Both the position numbers and the translations under genes were made by a program. Below, one piece after another: positions 1 through 5,681 of a stretch of DNA of 8,013 nt. The stretch comes from Candidatus Methanomethylophilaceae archaeon. GTDB lineage: Archaea > Thermoplasmatota > Thermoplasmata > Methanomassiliicoccales > Methanomethylophilaceae. The notes beneath the pieces were generated by a model. It was not told where the DNA came from. It worked only from the letters and a program-made list of their open reading frames with translations, and searched no databases. Location: assembly GCA_017455785.1 (NCBI GenBank), contig JAFSYZ010000107.1, positions 1-8,013 on the forward strand, written 5' to 3'. Within the stretch, counting starts at the first letter, position 1, and each line of letters begins with the position of its first letter.

Positions 1-384
1 CTCCATCTTGAGATTTGCATTATCCATCGAGTTGCAGGTCATATCAACAGCGATCGAGAATGTCAAACGGGTCATTCCCTTCGCCTTGACCATGGTGGTC
101 CCCGGCACTGATGAGAATTGGACCTCGTCCACGGAGGAACGTGTTATGAATTGAACATCGAGGTCCTTGTCAAATTTGTTGTATATGTACAATGAGGATT
201 CGATGGTCTTCCCGTTACCCATAACGATATTCACATCCTGCTTGTGATCCGAATCATAGTATCCGGCGATGACTATGCTGTAATCATTCTGACTGATCGC
301 ATCGGTCTCATCCGAGGCGATCGGAGCCATAACTATGATTGTCATCAGGGCTATCGCGATGGCAATCAATATTCTTCTGTTCAT
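1..384 (-). CDS. Secreted protein of unknown function, N-terminal part only
   Basis: The reading frame opens at ATG 384-382 and stays open to the left edge, giving 128 residues without a stop. It starts MNRRILIAIAIALMTIIVMA, a basic N-terminus followed by a hydrophobic stretch (residues 5-22), then PIASDETDA, so it is probably an exported protein with a cleavable signal peptide. The rest (about 35-128) alternates polar and hydrophobic residues as in a beta-sandwich. The stretch around residues 52-112 (NIVMGNGKTIESSLYIYN, then FSIAVDM) resembles Ig-like surface modules, but I do not recognise a family. A TATA-like AT-rich block at 391-400 lies only about 10 nt upstream of the ATG, closer than expected. 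Initiation slightly downstream, for example at TTG 369, is therefore possible. There is no Shine-Dalgarno motif. The C-terminus is outside the window. Exported: fairly sure; function: unknown. Confidence 0.75.
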   Translation of the reverse strand, partial: MNRRILIAIAIALMTIIVMAPIASDETDAISQNDYSIVIAGYYDSDHKQDVNIVMGNGKTIESSLYIYNKFDKDLDVQFITRSSVDEVQFSSVPGTTMVKAKGMTRLTFSIAVDMTCNSMDNANLKME

Positions 385-462
385 GGAGGCGTATATTAAG
401 TTTTGACTGAAAAAACTGGTGCCCAAGTTCTAAGGTGGATAGCCCATGTTGATACGATATGA

Positions 463-679
463 TCGTTGGACCATTGCGGATTGGTTATGTCCAGGGATCA
501 GAACGCAGCGATAAACATACTCAACCGTGGTTTGGGGCTGCAAACCGTGACCGGTATAGTCTAAATAGCTGTGAAGGAGAGAATCCCGAGCGCAGGATCT
601 GAGTAGGGCGCCCACCCTAAAACTCAGAGAGCCAATTGATTGTTTGAAGGAGATCATAGGTCGAAATAGGCTTAAATAG
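463..679 (+). pseudogene. tnpB: Decayed C-terminal remnant of IS200/IS605-type TnpB (OrfB)
   Basis: From 463 the frame reads SLDHCGLVMSRDQNAAINIL and then NRGLGLQTVTGIV before TAA at 562-564. This is the signature of the TnpB C-terminus: the second half of the zinc ribbon (CGLVMSRD) and the last RuvC acidic motif (RDxNAAINIL). After the stop the same frame continues IAVKERIPSAGSE to TAG 604-606. Another frame then gives RAPTLKLREPIDCLKEII and ends at TAG 677-679, as if a longer tail had been broken by a stop and a frameshift. Upstream there is an in-frame TGA at 460-462 and no RuvC or wHTH core, so at least 85% of the gene is missing. TnpB is an RNA-guided nuclease of IS605 elements; this fragment cannot encode a working one. 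No partner tnpA or element end is visible on the left. Confidence 0.72.
529..627 (+). ncRNA. Possible relic of the tnpB-associated omega-RNA (reRNA) scaffold
   Basis: In IS605 elements the guide RNA scaffold overlaps the end of tnpB and the right end of the element. Here the relic's 3' region contains two clean hairpins. The first is GGTTTG (529-534) / CAAACC (541-546) with a 6-nt loop. The second is a longer stem at 599-627: CTGAGT pairs with ACTCAG, and inside it AGGG pairs with CCCT around a 6-nt loop, with a 3-nt AAA bulge on one side. The second stem lies where the coding frame is already broken, so coding pressure does not explain it. Whether the RNA is still made, and where the guide would begin, cannot be seen from the sequence. 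This is an inference from position and folding only. Confidence 0.35.
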
Positions 680-716
680 GGAGGCCGAAGGCCATCATCG
701 GCAAATGTGTAGTATG

Positions 717-756
717 AAAAAGGATCATCCGGCCGTAATCGGCCGGTAGGATGATC
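717..756 (-). terminator. Hairpin plus T-tract terminator of the parvulin gene
   Basis: Reading the minus strand, a stem GATCAT/ATGATC plus CCGGCCG/CGGCCGG with a 4-nt TAAT loop (arms at 723-735 and 740-756, with a 4-nt TAGG bulge) is followed directly by CCTTTTT (T-tract at 721-717). The stem overlaps the TGA stop of the parvulin gene (757-755). It looks like an intrinsic terminator on the minus strand; the plus strand has no T-tract after it. Confidence 0.7.
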
Positions 757-1036
757 ACTTCTGATCGATGACCTGGATTATGTGGTAACCGAACTCGGTC
801 TTCACAGGGCCGACGACATCCCCTTTCTTCGCATTGAAAGCGGCGTCCTCGAATTCCTTCACCATGTCTCCCCTGTTGAACCATCCGAGCTTTCCGCCCT
901 TGCTCTTGGAGGGGCATTTGGAGAACCTCTTCGCCAATGCCGAGAAGTCCTCTCCCTTCTGAATGCGTGCCATGATGCTCTGTGCATCCTTCTCCGAACC
1001 CACGAGGATGTGGGCCGCGTTGACTGATTTGACCAT
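755..1036 (-). CDS. Minimal parvulin-type peptidyl-prolyl cis-trans isomerase (PpiC-like)
   Basis: This 93-residue protein is a single rotamase (PPIC) domain, the same length as E. coli PpiC. It would catalyse cis-trans isomerisation of peptidyl-prolyl bonds and assist protein folding. Visible family marks are the AHILV strand with His9, the ADxxxLAKxxSxCPS-type segment with Cys41, the GGKLGWFNRGDMV loop (47-59), EFEDAAF (61-67), and the terminal FGYHIIQV strand with His85. There is no signal peptide or membrane segment, so it acts in the cytoplasm. Initiation is at ATG 1036-1034. A TATA box at 1065-1058 lies about 25 nt upstream and there is no Shine-Dalgarno motif, so the mRNA is probably leaderless. 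It has its own promoter and terminator and is thus monocistronic, although it follows the large exported-protein gene on the same strand. Single-domain parvulins are widespread in methanogens. Confidence 0.95.
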   Translation of the reverse strand: MVKSVNAAHILVGSEKDAQSIMARIQKGEDFSALAKRFSKCPSKSKGGKLGWFNRGDMVKEFEDAAFNAKKGDVVGPVKTEFGYHIIQVIDQK

Positions 1037-1057
1037 GCTACTGCAATGTCAACGCTG

Positions 1058-1065
1058 TATAAAAG
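1058..1065 (-). promoter_or_regulatory. TATA box of the parvulin gene
   Basis: On the minus strand the sequence CTTTTATA is centred about 25 nt upstream of the ATG at 1036, the spacing expected for a leaderless archaeal transcript. It sits directly downstream of the hairpin that ends the preceding gene, so termination and initiation signals are back to back. Confidence 0.6.
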
Positions 1066-1070
1066 TAGGG

Positions 1071-1088
1071 GAGGGGGTGGTTCCCCTC
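1071..1088 (-). terminator. Probable terminator hairpin of the transglutaminase-like gene
   Basis: GAGGGG (1071-1076) and CCCCTC (1083-1088) form a perfect 6-bp stem with a 6-nt loop, overlapping the TGA stop at 1089-1087. On the minus strand it is followed by CCCTACTTTTATA, a short T-run that also forms the TATA box of the parvulin gene. The T-run is weak, so termination may be partial. Confidence 0.4.
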
Positions 1089-3081
1089 ATATATCGCGTG
1101 CCGGTATCAGCAACGACATGTTGTACGGGCTGTAAGTCTCCGACACAGGGTTCCTCTGGTTCTGTCCAGCGTAGGGGTCCACTCCGACGGTGAATTTCAT
1201 TCCGCTGTCGTCCTCGTATACCGTGGTCTCACAGTAGAGGTAACCCTCGCCGTTATTGACGTACAGGTACTGGGTCTTGCCGTCGTACGTGAGGTAGTAG
1301 ATGGTCTTGTAGTTGAACATCGAACCGTGTCTCTGACTCGTGATCTTGTACGATCCCTCGGACAGTTCCAGTTCCTTGTAGTTGATTGCACCCGTTGCAT
1401 GTCCGGGGAAAAGCATGACTGCAGTGTCATAGCCCATCGCTTTACCGATGGCCGCGAACAGAATGGATGTGTCCTCACAGTCCCCGTTGTTGTCGTAAAG
1501 CGTCTCCAAAGGATACTTCCAGTACTCGCTCTGTCCCATCGATTCCGAATCGTACTTGTATTCGATGTACTGTGTGAACGCCAGGAGCACATTGATCCTG
1601 TCGTACTCGCTCATACCTTCGGTCTTCTCCAGGAGCATGTTCGCCAGTTCAACGACGTACTTGTCACTTGAAGTGATCATGTGCTGGGTGTTGGATATCG
1701 TCATGTAGTCGTATACCTGGGAGGATCTTCCGATCTCGGTATCCGACCTGTATACGTAGAAGTCGGAGTAGAGGATGTCCAGGGAGTAGCTGTAGTCCAC
1801 ACCGTTGTAACTCCACTCGTAGACCCTGGTGACGGTACCGTCGACCATAATTCCGTAGAATTTGTATGCATTGGCTCCTGCCGAGTTCTTTCCGTCGTAC
1901 TTCACGGTGAAGCATCCGTAGTCATCGAAGGTGAAGGTGAACGAATCCTTCTCCGAGGTTGTGACAAGCTCCCCGTTGGAGTTGTAGATGGACCATGTTA
2001 TGCCTGTCAGGTCCGAATCGGAGAAGGTGTATCCCTTCCCTTTGTCCAGTGTGACGTCGTTGTCCTCATCATTGTAGGCATAGACGGTGACATCGGACAT
2101 CAGGATATCGACCTTGTATGTCAGGCTGTTTGAAAGAAGGCTGCCTGCGGAATCGTACCATCCTCCGAACTCGTATCCGTCCGCAACAGTGGCTGTTAGG
2201 ACTATGTCCGTGGTGTACGCATCGTACTTACCGGCGTTGGAGACTGTTATTCCCTCATCGGTGTAAGCCTTGATCTCGTAGGAGTCGCTGTTCTGGTAGG
2301 TTCCCAATGATCTCAGTTCGAACTTCTCAGTAATCGTGGTGCCGTTGGATTTGTACTCCGCCACGCTGTAAATCATCGCCCAGCCGTAGATGAAGTACCT
2401 TGTCTCACTGACCTTGTAGTTTCCGTAGGTGTATGTGAAGTAGACGCTCTCACAGGAGATGGTACGTTCACCGAGGACCAGTGTGTCCGGTTCCAATTCA
2501 ACATCATCCTGGTCGGTATCGATGGAGGTCTGCCACCTGGTAACGGTGTTCTCCGTAGTCCTTCCGAATGCATCGGTGGATGTGTAGGTGATCATCTCCA
2601 GATAAGTCTCCTTCTCATCATCGTACGCCAGGTATGTCCTGTCATAGGTTCCTGTGGTCGTGGTGGTCTGTTCGCCGAAGAATGTGTTCTGCACGGTAAC
2701 GGTCTCGGTGTTGAAGAATTCCTGTGCACCCGAGCCGTCGATACTCCATGAGGCATAGAGCTTGATGTCGCCCTTCATGGTACTGGGGATGTATTGGATG
2801 TTCTGCGTAAGTCCCTCATCCAGGTACCATCCCAGGAAGACGTATTGATCCTCAGAACCCTCGATATAACGTATCGCCGAACCGAGTTCGGTTATTTCAC
2901 CCGCATTGTAGCTGGTCGGCGAATCGTCACTCAGCTTCCCTCCGTTCAATTCGTATTTGATGGAGTAGTCTCCCGAAGGGGCCTGCTCATTTGAGGGGTT
3001 GTTCATGATTACCACAGCACCGACGGCACTGCACACTAGTATTGCTGAGATGATAATAACGATCGAAGTATTCGAGGCGAT
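1087..3081 (-). CDS. Exported protein with Listeria-Bacteroides-like repeats and a transglutaminase-like domain
   Basis: Numbering from the GTG codon at 3036, the protein has 649 residues. Residues 26-98 form a Listeria-Bacteroides repeat (IKYELNGGKL, then YVFLGWYLDEG and LYASWS). A second, diverged copy lies at about 254-321 (GYEFGGWYDSAG). Residues 325-400 look like a PKD-type beta sandwich (FTFTFDDYGCFTVKY). The C-terminal domain (about 445-640) is transglutaminase-like: NNGDCEDTS with nucleophile Cys520, FPGHATGA with His546, and YCETT (601-605) as a possible source of the acidic residue. Such domains act as cysteine peptidases or cross-linking enzymes; here the substrate is unknown. Upstream of GTG 3036 the open frame encodes ASNTSIVIIISAILVCSAVG, a membrane or signal segment, so GTG would cut it in half. 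No ATG, GTG or TTG lies further upstream before the in-frame stop. The best-placed codon is ATC 3081-3079, about 25 nt from a TATA-like box, and I use it as the provisional start. Confidence 0.8.
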   Translation of the reverse strand: MASNTSIVIIISAILVCSAVGAVVIMNNPSNEQAPSGDYSIKYELNGGKLSDDSPTSYNAGEITELGSAIRYIEGSEDQYVFLGWYLDEGLTQNIQYIPSTMKGDIKLYASWSIDGSGAQEFFNTETVTVQNTFFGEQTTTTTGTYDRTYLAYDDEKETYLEMITYTSTDAFGRTTENTVTRWQTSIDTDQDDVELEPDTLVLGERTISCESVYFTYTYGNYKVSETRYFIYGWAMIYSVAEYKSNGTTITEKFELRSLGTYQNSDSYEIKAYTDEGITVSNAGKYDAYTTDIVLTATVADGYEFGGWYDSAGSLLSNSLTYKVDILMSDVTVYAYNDEDNDVTLDKGKGYTFSDSDLTGITWSIYNSNGELVTTSEKDSFTFTFDDYGCFTVKYDGKNSAGANAYKFYGIMVDGTVTRVYEWSYNGVDYSYSLDILYSDFYVYRSDTEIGRSSQVYDYMTISNTQHMITSSDKYVVELANMLLEKTEGMSEYDRINVLLAFTQYIEYKYDSESMGQSEYWKYPLETLYDNNGDCEDTSILFAAIGKAMGYDTAVMLFPGHATGAINYKELELSEGSYKITSQRHGSMFNYKTIYYLTYDGKTQYLYVNNGEGYLYCETTVYEDDSGMKFTVGVDPYAGQNQRNPVSETYSPYNMSLLIPARDI

Positions 3082-3101
3082 GGTACCACTACCGTTCGAG
3101 T

Positions 3102-3110
3102 GATAAATAA
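3102..3110 (-). promoter_or_regulatory. TATA-like box of the transglutaminase-like gene
   Basis: The minus-strand sequence TTTATTTATC is centred about 25 nt upstream of the ATC codon at 3081. This matches the leaderless spacing seen at other genes in the window and is the main argument for translation starting there. An AT-rich alternative lies at 3113-3122. Confidence 0.4.
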
Positions 3111-3181
3111 AACAATATTAAGCATTAACTCACAAAAGGACAAAAATAACTACTATCGACTTCCTTCACGGCATCGATACC

Positions 3182-4336
3182 GTGGATACGCCGGAAGAGT
3201 TCATCATCGAATCGGATACAGGGATCTTCGTCATGAGGATCACAGGATCATCGTTTGTCGGTAAGAGATATGAGGGATGTGCCAACGGCATCCTGTGCAC
3301 TGTTACATTGACCGGTCTGAACTACAAGGTATCGGTCATGGACGAGAGATTGGATGGTTCCGAGCAGACCTTCAGCGGTAAGGGCAAGGCCCTCTCTTTC
3401 GATGATATGATCGATAGCATTTCAACATGGATTGATGAGAACCTTTGGAGTATAGTCGAGGAACCGTGCGAGAGTGACGTTGTCTATATCGAGACATCGA
3501 AAGGGAATGTTGCATCTTACGGTTACAACACACATCTCGATGGTATCCCCGTATTGTTCCTGCACGGAGGTCCCGGTGACGGTGCTGGCACATCCAAGAT
3601 GCGTAAGCTTCGCCTGAACCATCCCGTGTTCACATACGATCAGATGGGATGCGGAAGATCTGATCCGATCCCCAATCTGAACGAATGGAACGAGGAGGAT
3701 TATTTCACTGAATTGAAGGAGTTCATCGAGAGGATGGAATTCCAGAAGGTCATCCTGATCGGGGCATCATGGGGTGCCGGTCTGGCCTTGGGTTATGCCA
3801 TACGCTACGGTTGCGACAGGATAGAATCGATGATATTGCCCTCTCCGTTCATCTCGTCCAAGAGATGGGAGGAGGATCAGTGGAAGAATCTGGGTTCCAT
3901 GCCTGAGGAGTATCAGAGACTGATGAGGGATTACGTAGAGGGCAAGGGCACTGTAGAAGATTACCGCCGCGTGATGTCCGAATACTATTCCAGATTCCTC
4001 TTCACCCGCGAATGCAACAAGGAGATTGCAATGGCATCGGCGAACACCGAACAGAACGACGTCTTCAAGGCCATGTGGGGTACTAATGATTTCATCTGTG
4101 ATGGCAACATGAAGGATTTCGATCTGATTCCGCACCTGGATAAGATAACAGTGCCAGTGTTGCTGATGTGTGGTGACAGCGACGAGGTGACATTGGAGAC
4201 ACTGATGGAATATCACAGCAAGATCAAAGGCTCCAGGGTGTCCATCATCCCGTTCGCAGGACATGTACTATCGATGGAGCAGCCCGAGGCCTATGCTGCT
4301 GCCGTAAAGGGATATCTGCGCGAATTCGGTCAGTGA
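3182..4336 (+). CDS. Alpha/beta hydrolase, proline iminopeptidase-like (family S33), with an N-terminal extension
   Basis: 384 residues from GTG 3182; the in-frame TAA at 3119-3121 excludes a much longer protein, and there is no Shine-Dalgarno motif. The hydrolase domain starts near residue 100. It shows the S33 oxyanion motif HGGPG (128-132), YDQMGCGRSD just after it, the nucleophile elbow GASWG with Ser196, the acidic residue Asp334 in CGDSDEVT, and His361 in FAGHVLS, so the catalytic triad is complete. A helical lid lies at about 225-310. Family members release N-terminal proline or other residues from peptides, or hydrolyse amides and esters; the true substrate is unknown. The first 95 residues are not part of the usual fold of about 300 residues; they look like a small alpha/beta domain and I do not recognise them. 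There is no signal peptide, so it is cytoplasmic. The gene is divergent from the transglutaminase-like gene and convergent with the iron-sulfur protein gene. Confidence 0.9.
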   Translation: MDTPEEFIIESDTGIFVMRITGSSFVGKRYEGCANGILCTVTLTGLNYKVSVMDERLDGSEQTFSGKGKALSFDDMIDSISTWIDENLWSIVEEPCESDVVYIETSKGNVASYGYNTHLDGIPVLFLHGGPGDGAGTSKMRKLRLNHPVFTYDQMGCGRSDPIPNLNEWNEEDYFTELKEFIERMEFQKVILIGASWGAGLALGYAIRYGCDRIESMILPSPFISSKRWEEDQWKNLGSMPEEYQRLMRDYVEGKGTVEDYRRVMSEYYSRFLFTRECNKEIAMASANTEQNDVFKAMWGTNDFICDGNMKDFDLIPHLDKITVPVLLMCGDSDEVTLETLMEYHSKIKGSRVSIIPFAGHVLSMEQPEAYAAAVKGYLREFGQ

Positions 4337-4337
4337 T

Positions 4338-5180
4338 TCATTCCGTCAGTTCGACAAGTTCGGATATCCTCTTCATCTCGGATTCGACCCTAGACGGGTC
4401 GTACATTATCCTGATGGCATCGAAGCCGCATGTCTCCACGCAGCGTCCGCAGCATCTGCATTTGTCGCCGTCGACGGATGTTTTTCCATCGGTGATGGTG
4501 ATCGCCTTCGTGAAGCATATCTCCGCACAGGAACCGCATCCGATGCATCTGTCTGGGTATGTCTCGATCGTGACGCCGTCCATCTTCCTGTAGCAGTCCG
4601 ATATATCCTTGGATATGTCCCTGACCATGTTCCAAAGGCAGCAGCAAGGACAGCAGTTACATATGGTCATCAGGTCCTTCTTCTTCCCGGTGCCCAGCCA
4701 CATGCTGTCCAGTTTGTTCCTTCCGATTATGTGCACTAGTCCGAGATCGGAGCATTCGTCGATATATGCGATGGCCTCCTCCTTCGAGGCCATGTGTCCG
4801 TGTTTCTCGGATATCTTCCTAGTTCCTTTACCGAGGAATATGCATCCTCTATTCTGAGGGAAATCCTTACAATTGTTTGATTTACGACAGAGACAGAAGT
4901 CCATGATGAAAATATTATCCGCTCTTTCGATCACCCCTTTGACAACATCGCTCGGCAGAACTGTCCTTTCTCCCGCATCTTCTATGTTCACGTCCAATCC
5001 TACATCGATCGTGTGCACTGTGGAGTCCTTCGGCAGCACTACCATTTCGTCCTCGTCGAACATCAGTCTTCTGACAATACCGCCGAAGAGTCTGCTTTTC
5101 CCGGTCCATCTGGCCAGTCTGTATCTGCTGTTGAAGACCCATGGAACGATCCTGACGCTAAGATTGGAAATCAGTTTCAC
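4338..5180 (-). CDS. Cysteine-rich iron-sulfur protein with C-terminal 2x[4Fe-4S] ferredoxin domain
   Basis: 280 residues with 21 cysteines. The C-terminus (210-255) is a bacterial-type ferredoxin: C212-x2-C215-x2-C218-x3-C222 and C244-x2-C247-x2... in the second half, where Cys241, Cys244, Cys247 and Cys251 give the CxxCxxCxxxC spacing. These eight cysteines would hold two [4Fe-4S] clusters. The preceding domain has two further groups: CLCR-x5-C with Cys96, Cys98, Cys104 and Cys113 (ending GCIFLG), and CNCCPCCC with Cys174, 176, 177, 179, 180 and 181. This arrangement occurs in a widespread family annotated only as 4Fe-4S ferredoxin-type proteins, so a redox role is likely but partner and reaction are unknown. 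There is no export signal; the N-terminal 40 residues are basic. Start: GTG 5180-5178, which directly follows in-frame TGA, with a TATA box about 26 nt upstream. The stop is one base from the stop of the convergent hydrolase gene. Confidence 0.88.
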   Translation of the reverse strand: MKLISNLSVRIVPWVFNSRYRLARWTGKSRLFGGIVRRLMFDEDEMVVLPKDSTVHTIDVGLDVNIEDAGERTVLPSDVVKGVIERADNIFIMDFCLCRKSNNCKDFPQNRGCIFLGKGTRKISEKHGHMASKEEAIAYIDECSDLGLVHIIGRNKLDSMWLGTGKKKDLMTICNCCPCCCLWNMVRDISKDISDCYRKMDGVTIETYPDRCIGCGSCAEICFTKAITITDGKTSVDGDKCRCCGRCVETCGFDAIRIMYDPSRVESEMKRISELVELTE

Positions 5181-5200
5181 ATTTCATTATCAGCATCTGG

Positions 5201-5210
5201 ATTATAATAT
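5201..5210 (-). promoter_or_regulatory. TATA box of the iron-sulfur protein gene
   Basis: ATATTATAAT on the minus strand, centred about 25-26 nt upstream of GTG 5180, with no Shine-Dalgarno motif between. This suggests a leaderless transcript and supports the GTG start. Confidence 0.6.
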
Positions 5211-5231
5211 GGAAGGGTGAAGGAAAGAATG

Positions 5232-5260
5232 TGACAGCACGTATTCAACCCGTGCTGTCA
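5232..5260 (-). terminator. Strong hairpin terminator of the small membrane protein gene
   Basis: TGACAGCACG (5232-5241) and CGTGCTGTCA (5251-5260) form a perfect 10-bp stem with a 9-nt loop, 10 bases beyond the TAA stop of the small membrane protein gene. On the minus strand it is followed by CATTCTTTCC, a weak pyrimidine run. It also separates that gene from the TATA box of the next minus-strand gene. Confidence 0.6.
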
Positions 5261-5270
5261 TTAAAGATGT

Positions 5271-5519
5271 TTACCCACATACCGTTGTATCGGTCACGGT
5301 CGACAACGCGATGGGCGATACGATCATTGAATCGTATGAACCGACGGTCACATCATCGAATGATGGTCCGGAAGAATCGGAACTGTCGCCGATAACCTCG
5401 GCCTCTGGCTCATCTCCTTCTTCTTCTGCCGGAAGCGTGTTGATGTAGATGAACGCTCCTACCAGAAGGACCAGGAGCGCAACGAGGAATACCACATCGA
5501 CAGTATTACTCTTGTTCAT
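5271..5519 (-). CDS. Small membrane-anchored protein of unknown function
   Basis: 82 residues from ATG 5519-5517; an in-frame GTG at 5528 would add three. I prefer the ATG because AAGGTG, complementary to the 16S rRNA 3' end, lies 6 nt upstream, and because the GTG is part of that motif. Residues 9-29 (VDVVFLVALLVLLVGAFIYI) form one membrane helix with a short lysine-containing N-terminus. An acidic, serine-rich linker follows (EEEGDEPEAEVIGDSSDSSG), then a short tail ending TDTTVCG. The tail is probably outside the cell, held by the uncleaved helix. I recognise no family. The gene has its own TATA box and terminator and is divergent from the FNT channel gene, so the two may share a control region. 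Confidence 0.7.
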   Translation of the reverse strand: MNKSNTVDVVFLVALLVLLVGAFIYINTLPAEEEGDEPEAEVIGDSSDSSGPSFDDVTVGSYDSMIVSPIALSTVTDTTVCG

Positions 5520-5554
5520 GATTCGCACCTTTTTGATATCGGAACGTGAGTTGC

Positions 5555-5566
5555 GTATATAATATT
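5555..5566 (-). promoter_or_regulatory. TATA box of the small membrane protein gene
   Basis: AATATTATATAC on the minus strand. Transcription would start near 5533, leaving a leader of about 14 nt that carries the AAGGTG ribosome-binding motif before ATG 5519. Confidence 0.55.
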
Positions 5567-5579
5567 TCGGTATTCCTAA

Positions 5580-5603
5580 ATATATTAGTTGTCCCTAATA
5601 TAT
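5580..5603. promoter_or_regulatory. 9-bp dyad between divergent promoters, candidate operator
   Basis: ATATATTAG (5580-5588) and CTAATATAT (5595-5603) form a perfect inverted repeat around TTGTCC. It lies between the TATA box of the minus-strand small protein gene (5555-5566) and overlaps the likely TATA box of the plus-strand FNT gene. A dimeric repressor bound here would block the FNT promoter. AT-rich promoter DNA forms chance dyads easily, so this is only a candidate. Confidence 0.35.
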
Positions 5604-5606
5604 AAT
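5597..5606 (+). promoter_or_regulatory. Probable TATA box of the FNT channel gene
   Basis: AATATATAAT on the plus strand would start transcription near 5628, giving a leader of about 35 nt before ATG 5664 or 50 nt before ATG 5678. It overlaps the right arm of the 9-bp dyad. Confidence 0.45.
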
Positions 5607-5663
5607 AACCCTTTTAACCGCTCCAGTCGGTTCCGTACCTGGGTGTTCCCACGGAGAATCATT

Positions 5664-5681
5664 ATGTCAAATGCTTCATGA
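5664..5681 (+). other. Five-codon upstream ORF overlapping the FNT start (ATGA)
   Basis: ATG 5664 opens MSNAS and stops at TGA 5679-5681, which overlaps the FNT start codon as ATGA. It is preceded by GGAG at 5653-5656 with a 7-nt spacer, the only ribosome-binding motif in the leader. It may be a coupling or attenuating mini-ORF, or the original FNT start cut off by loss of one base: one extra base would give MSKCFMRAILAG in frame. Confidence 0.35.

Noticed and set aside
430..657. 75-residue minus-strand open frame opposite the tnpB relic
   Set aside because: It is antisense to the TnpB-like sequence, has no recognisable motif, and overlaps the hairpins; it is a chance frame.
681..700. GCCGA...TCGGC inverted repeat next to the parvulin terminator
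   Set aside because: The 5-bp arms with a 9-nt loop are too weak to call, and there is no T-tract on either side.
1197..2573. Several frames of 66-150 residues on both strands inside the transglutaminase-like gene
   Set aside because: They are arginine- or valine-rich shadows of one long gene with clear domains; none has its own promoter or family match.
3767..4264. 165-residue minus-strand frame inside the hydrolase gene
   Set aside because: It lies wholly opposite the catalytic core of the hydrolase, and its composition (rich in His, Gln and Ile) is typical of an antisense shadow.
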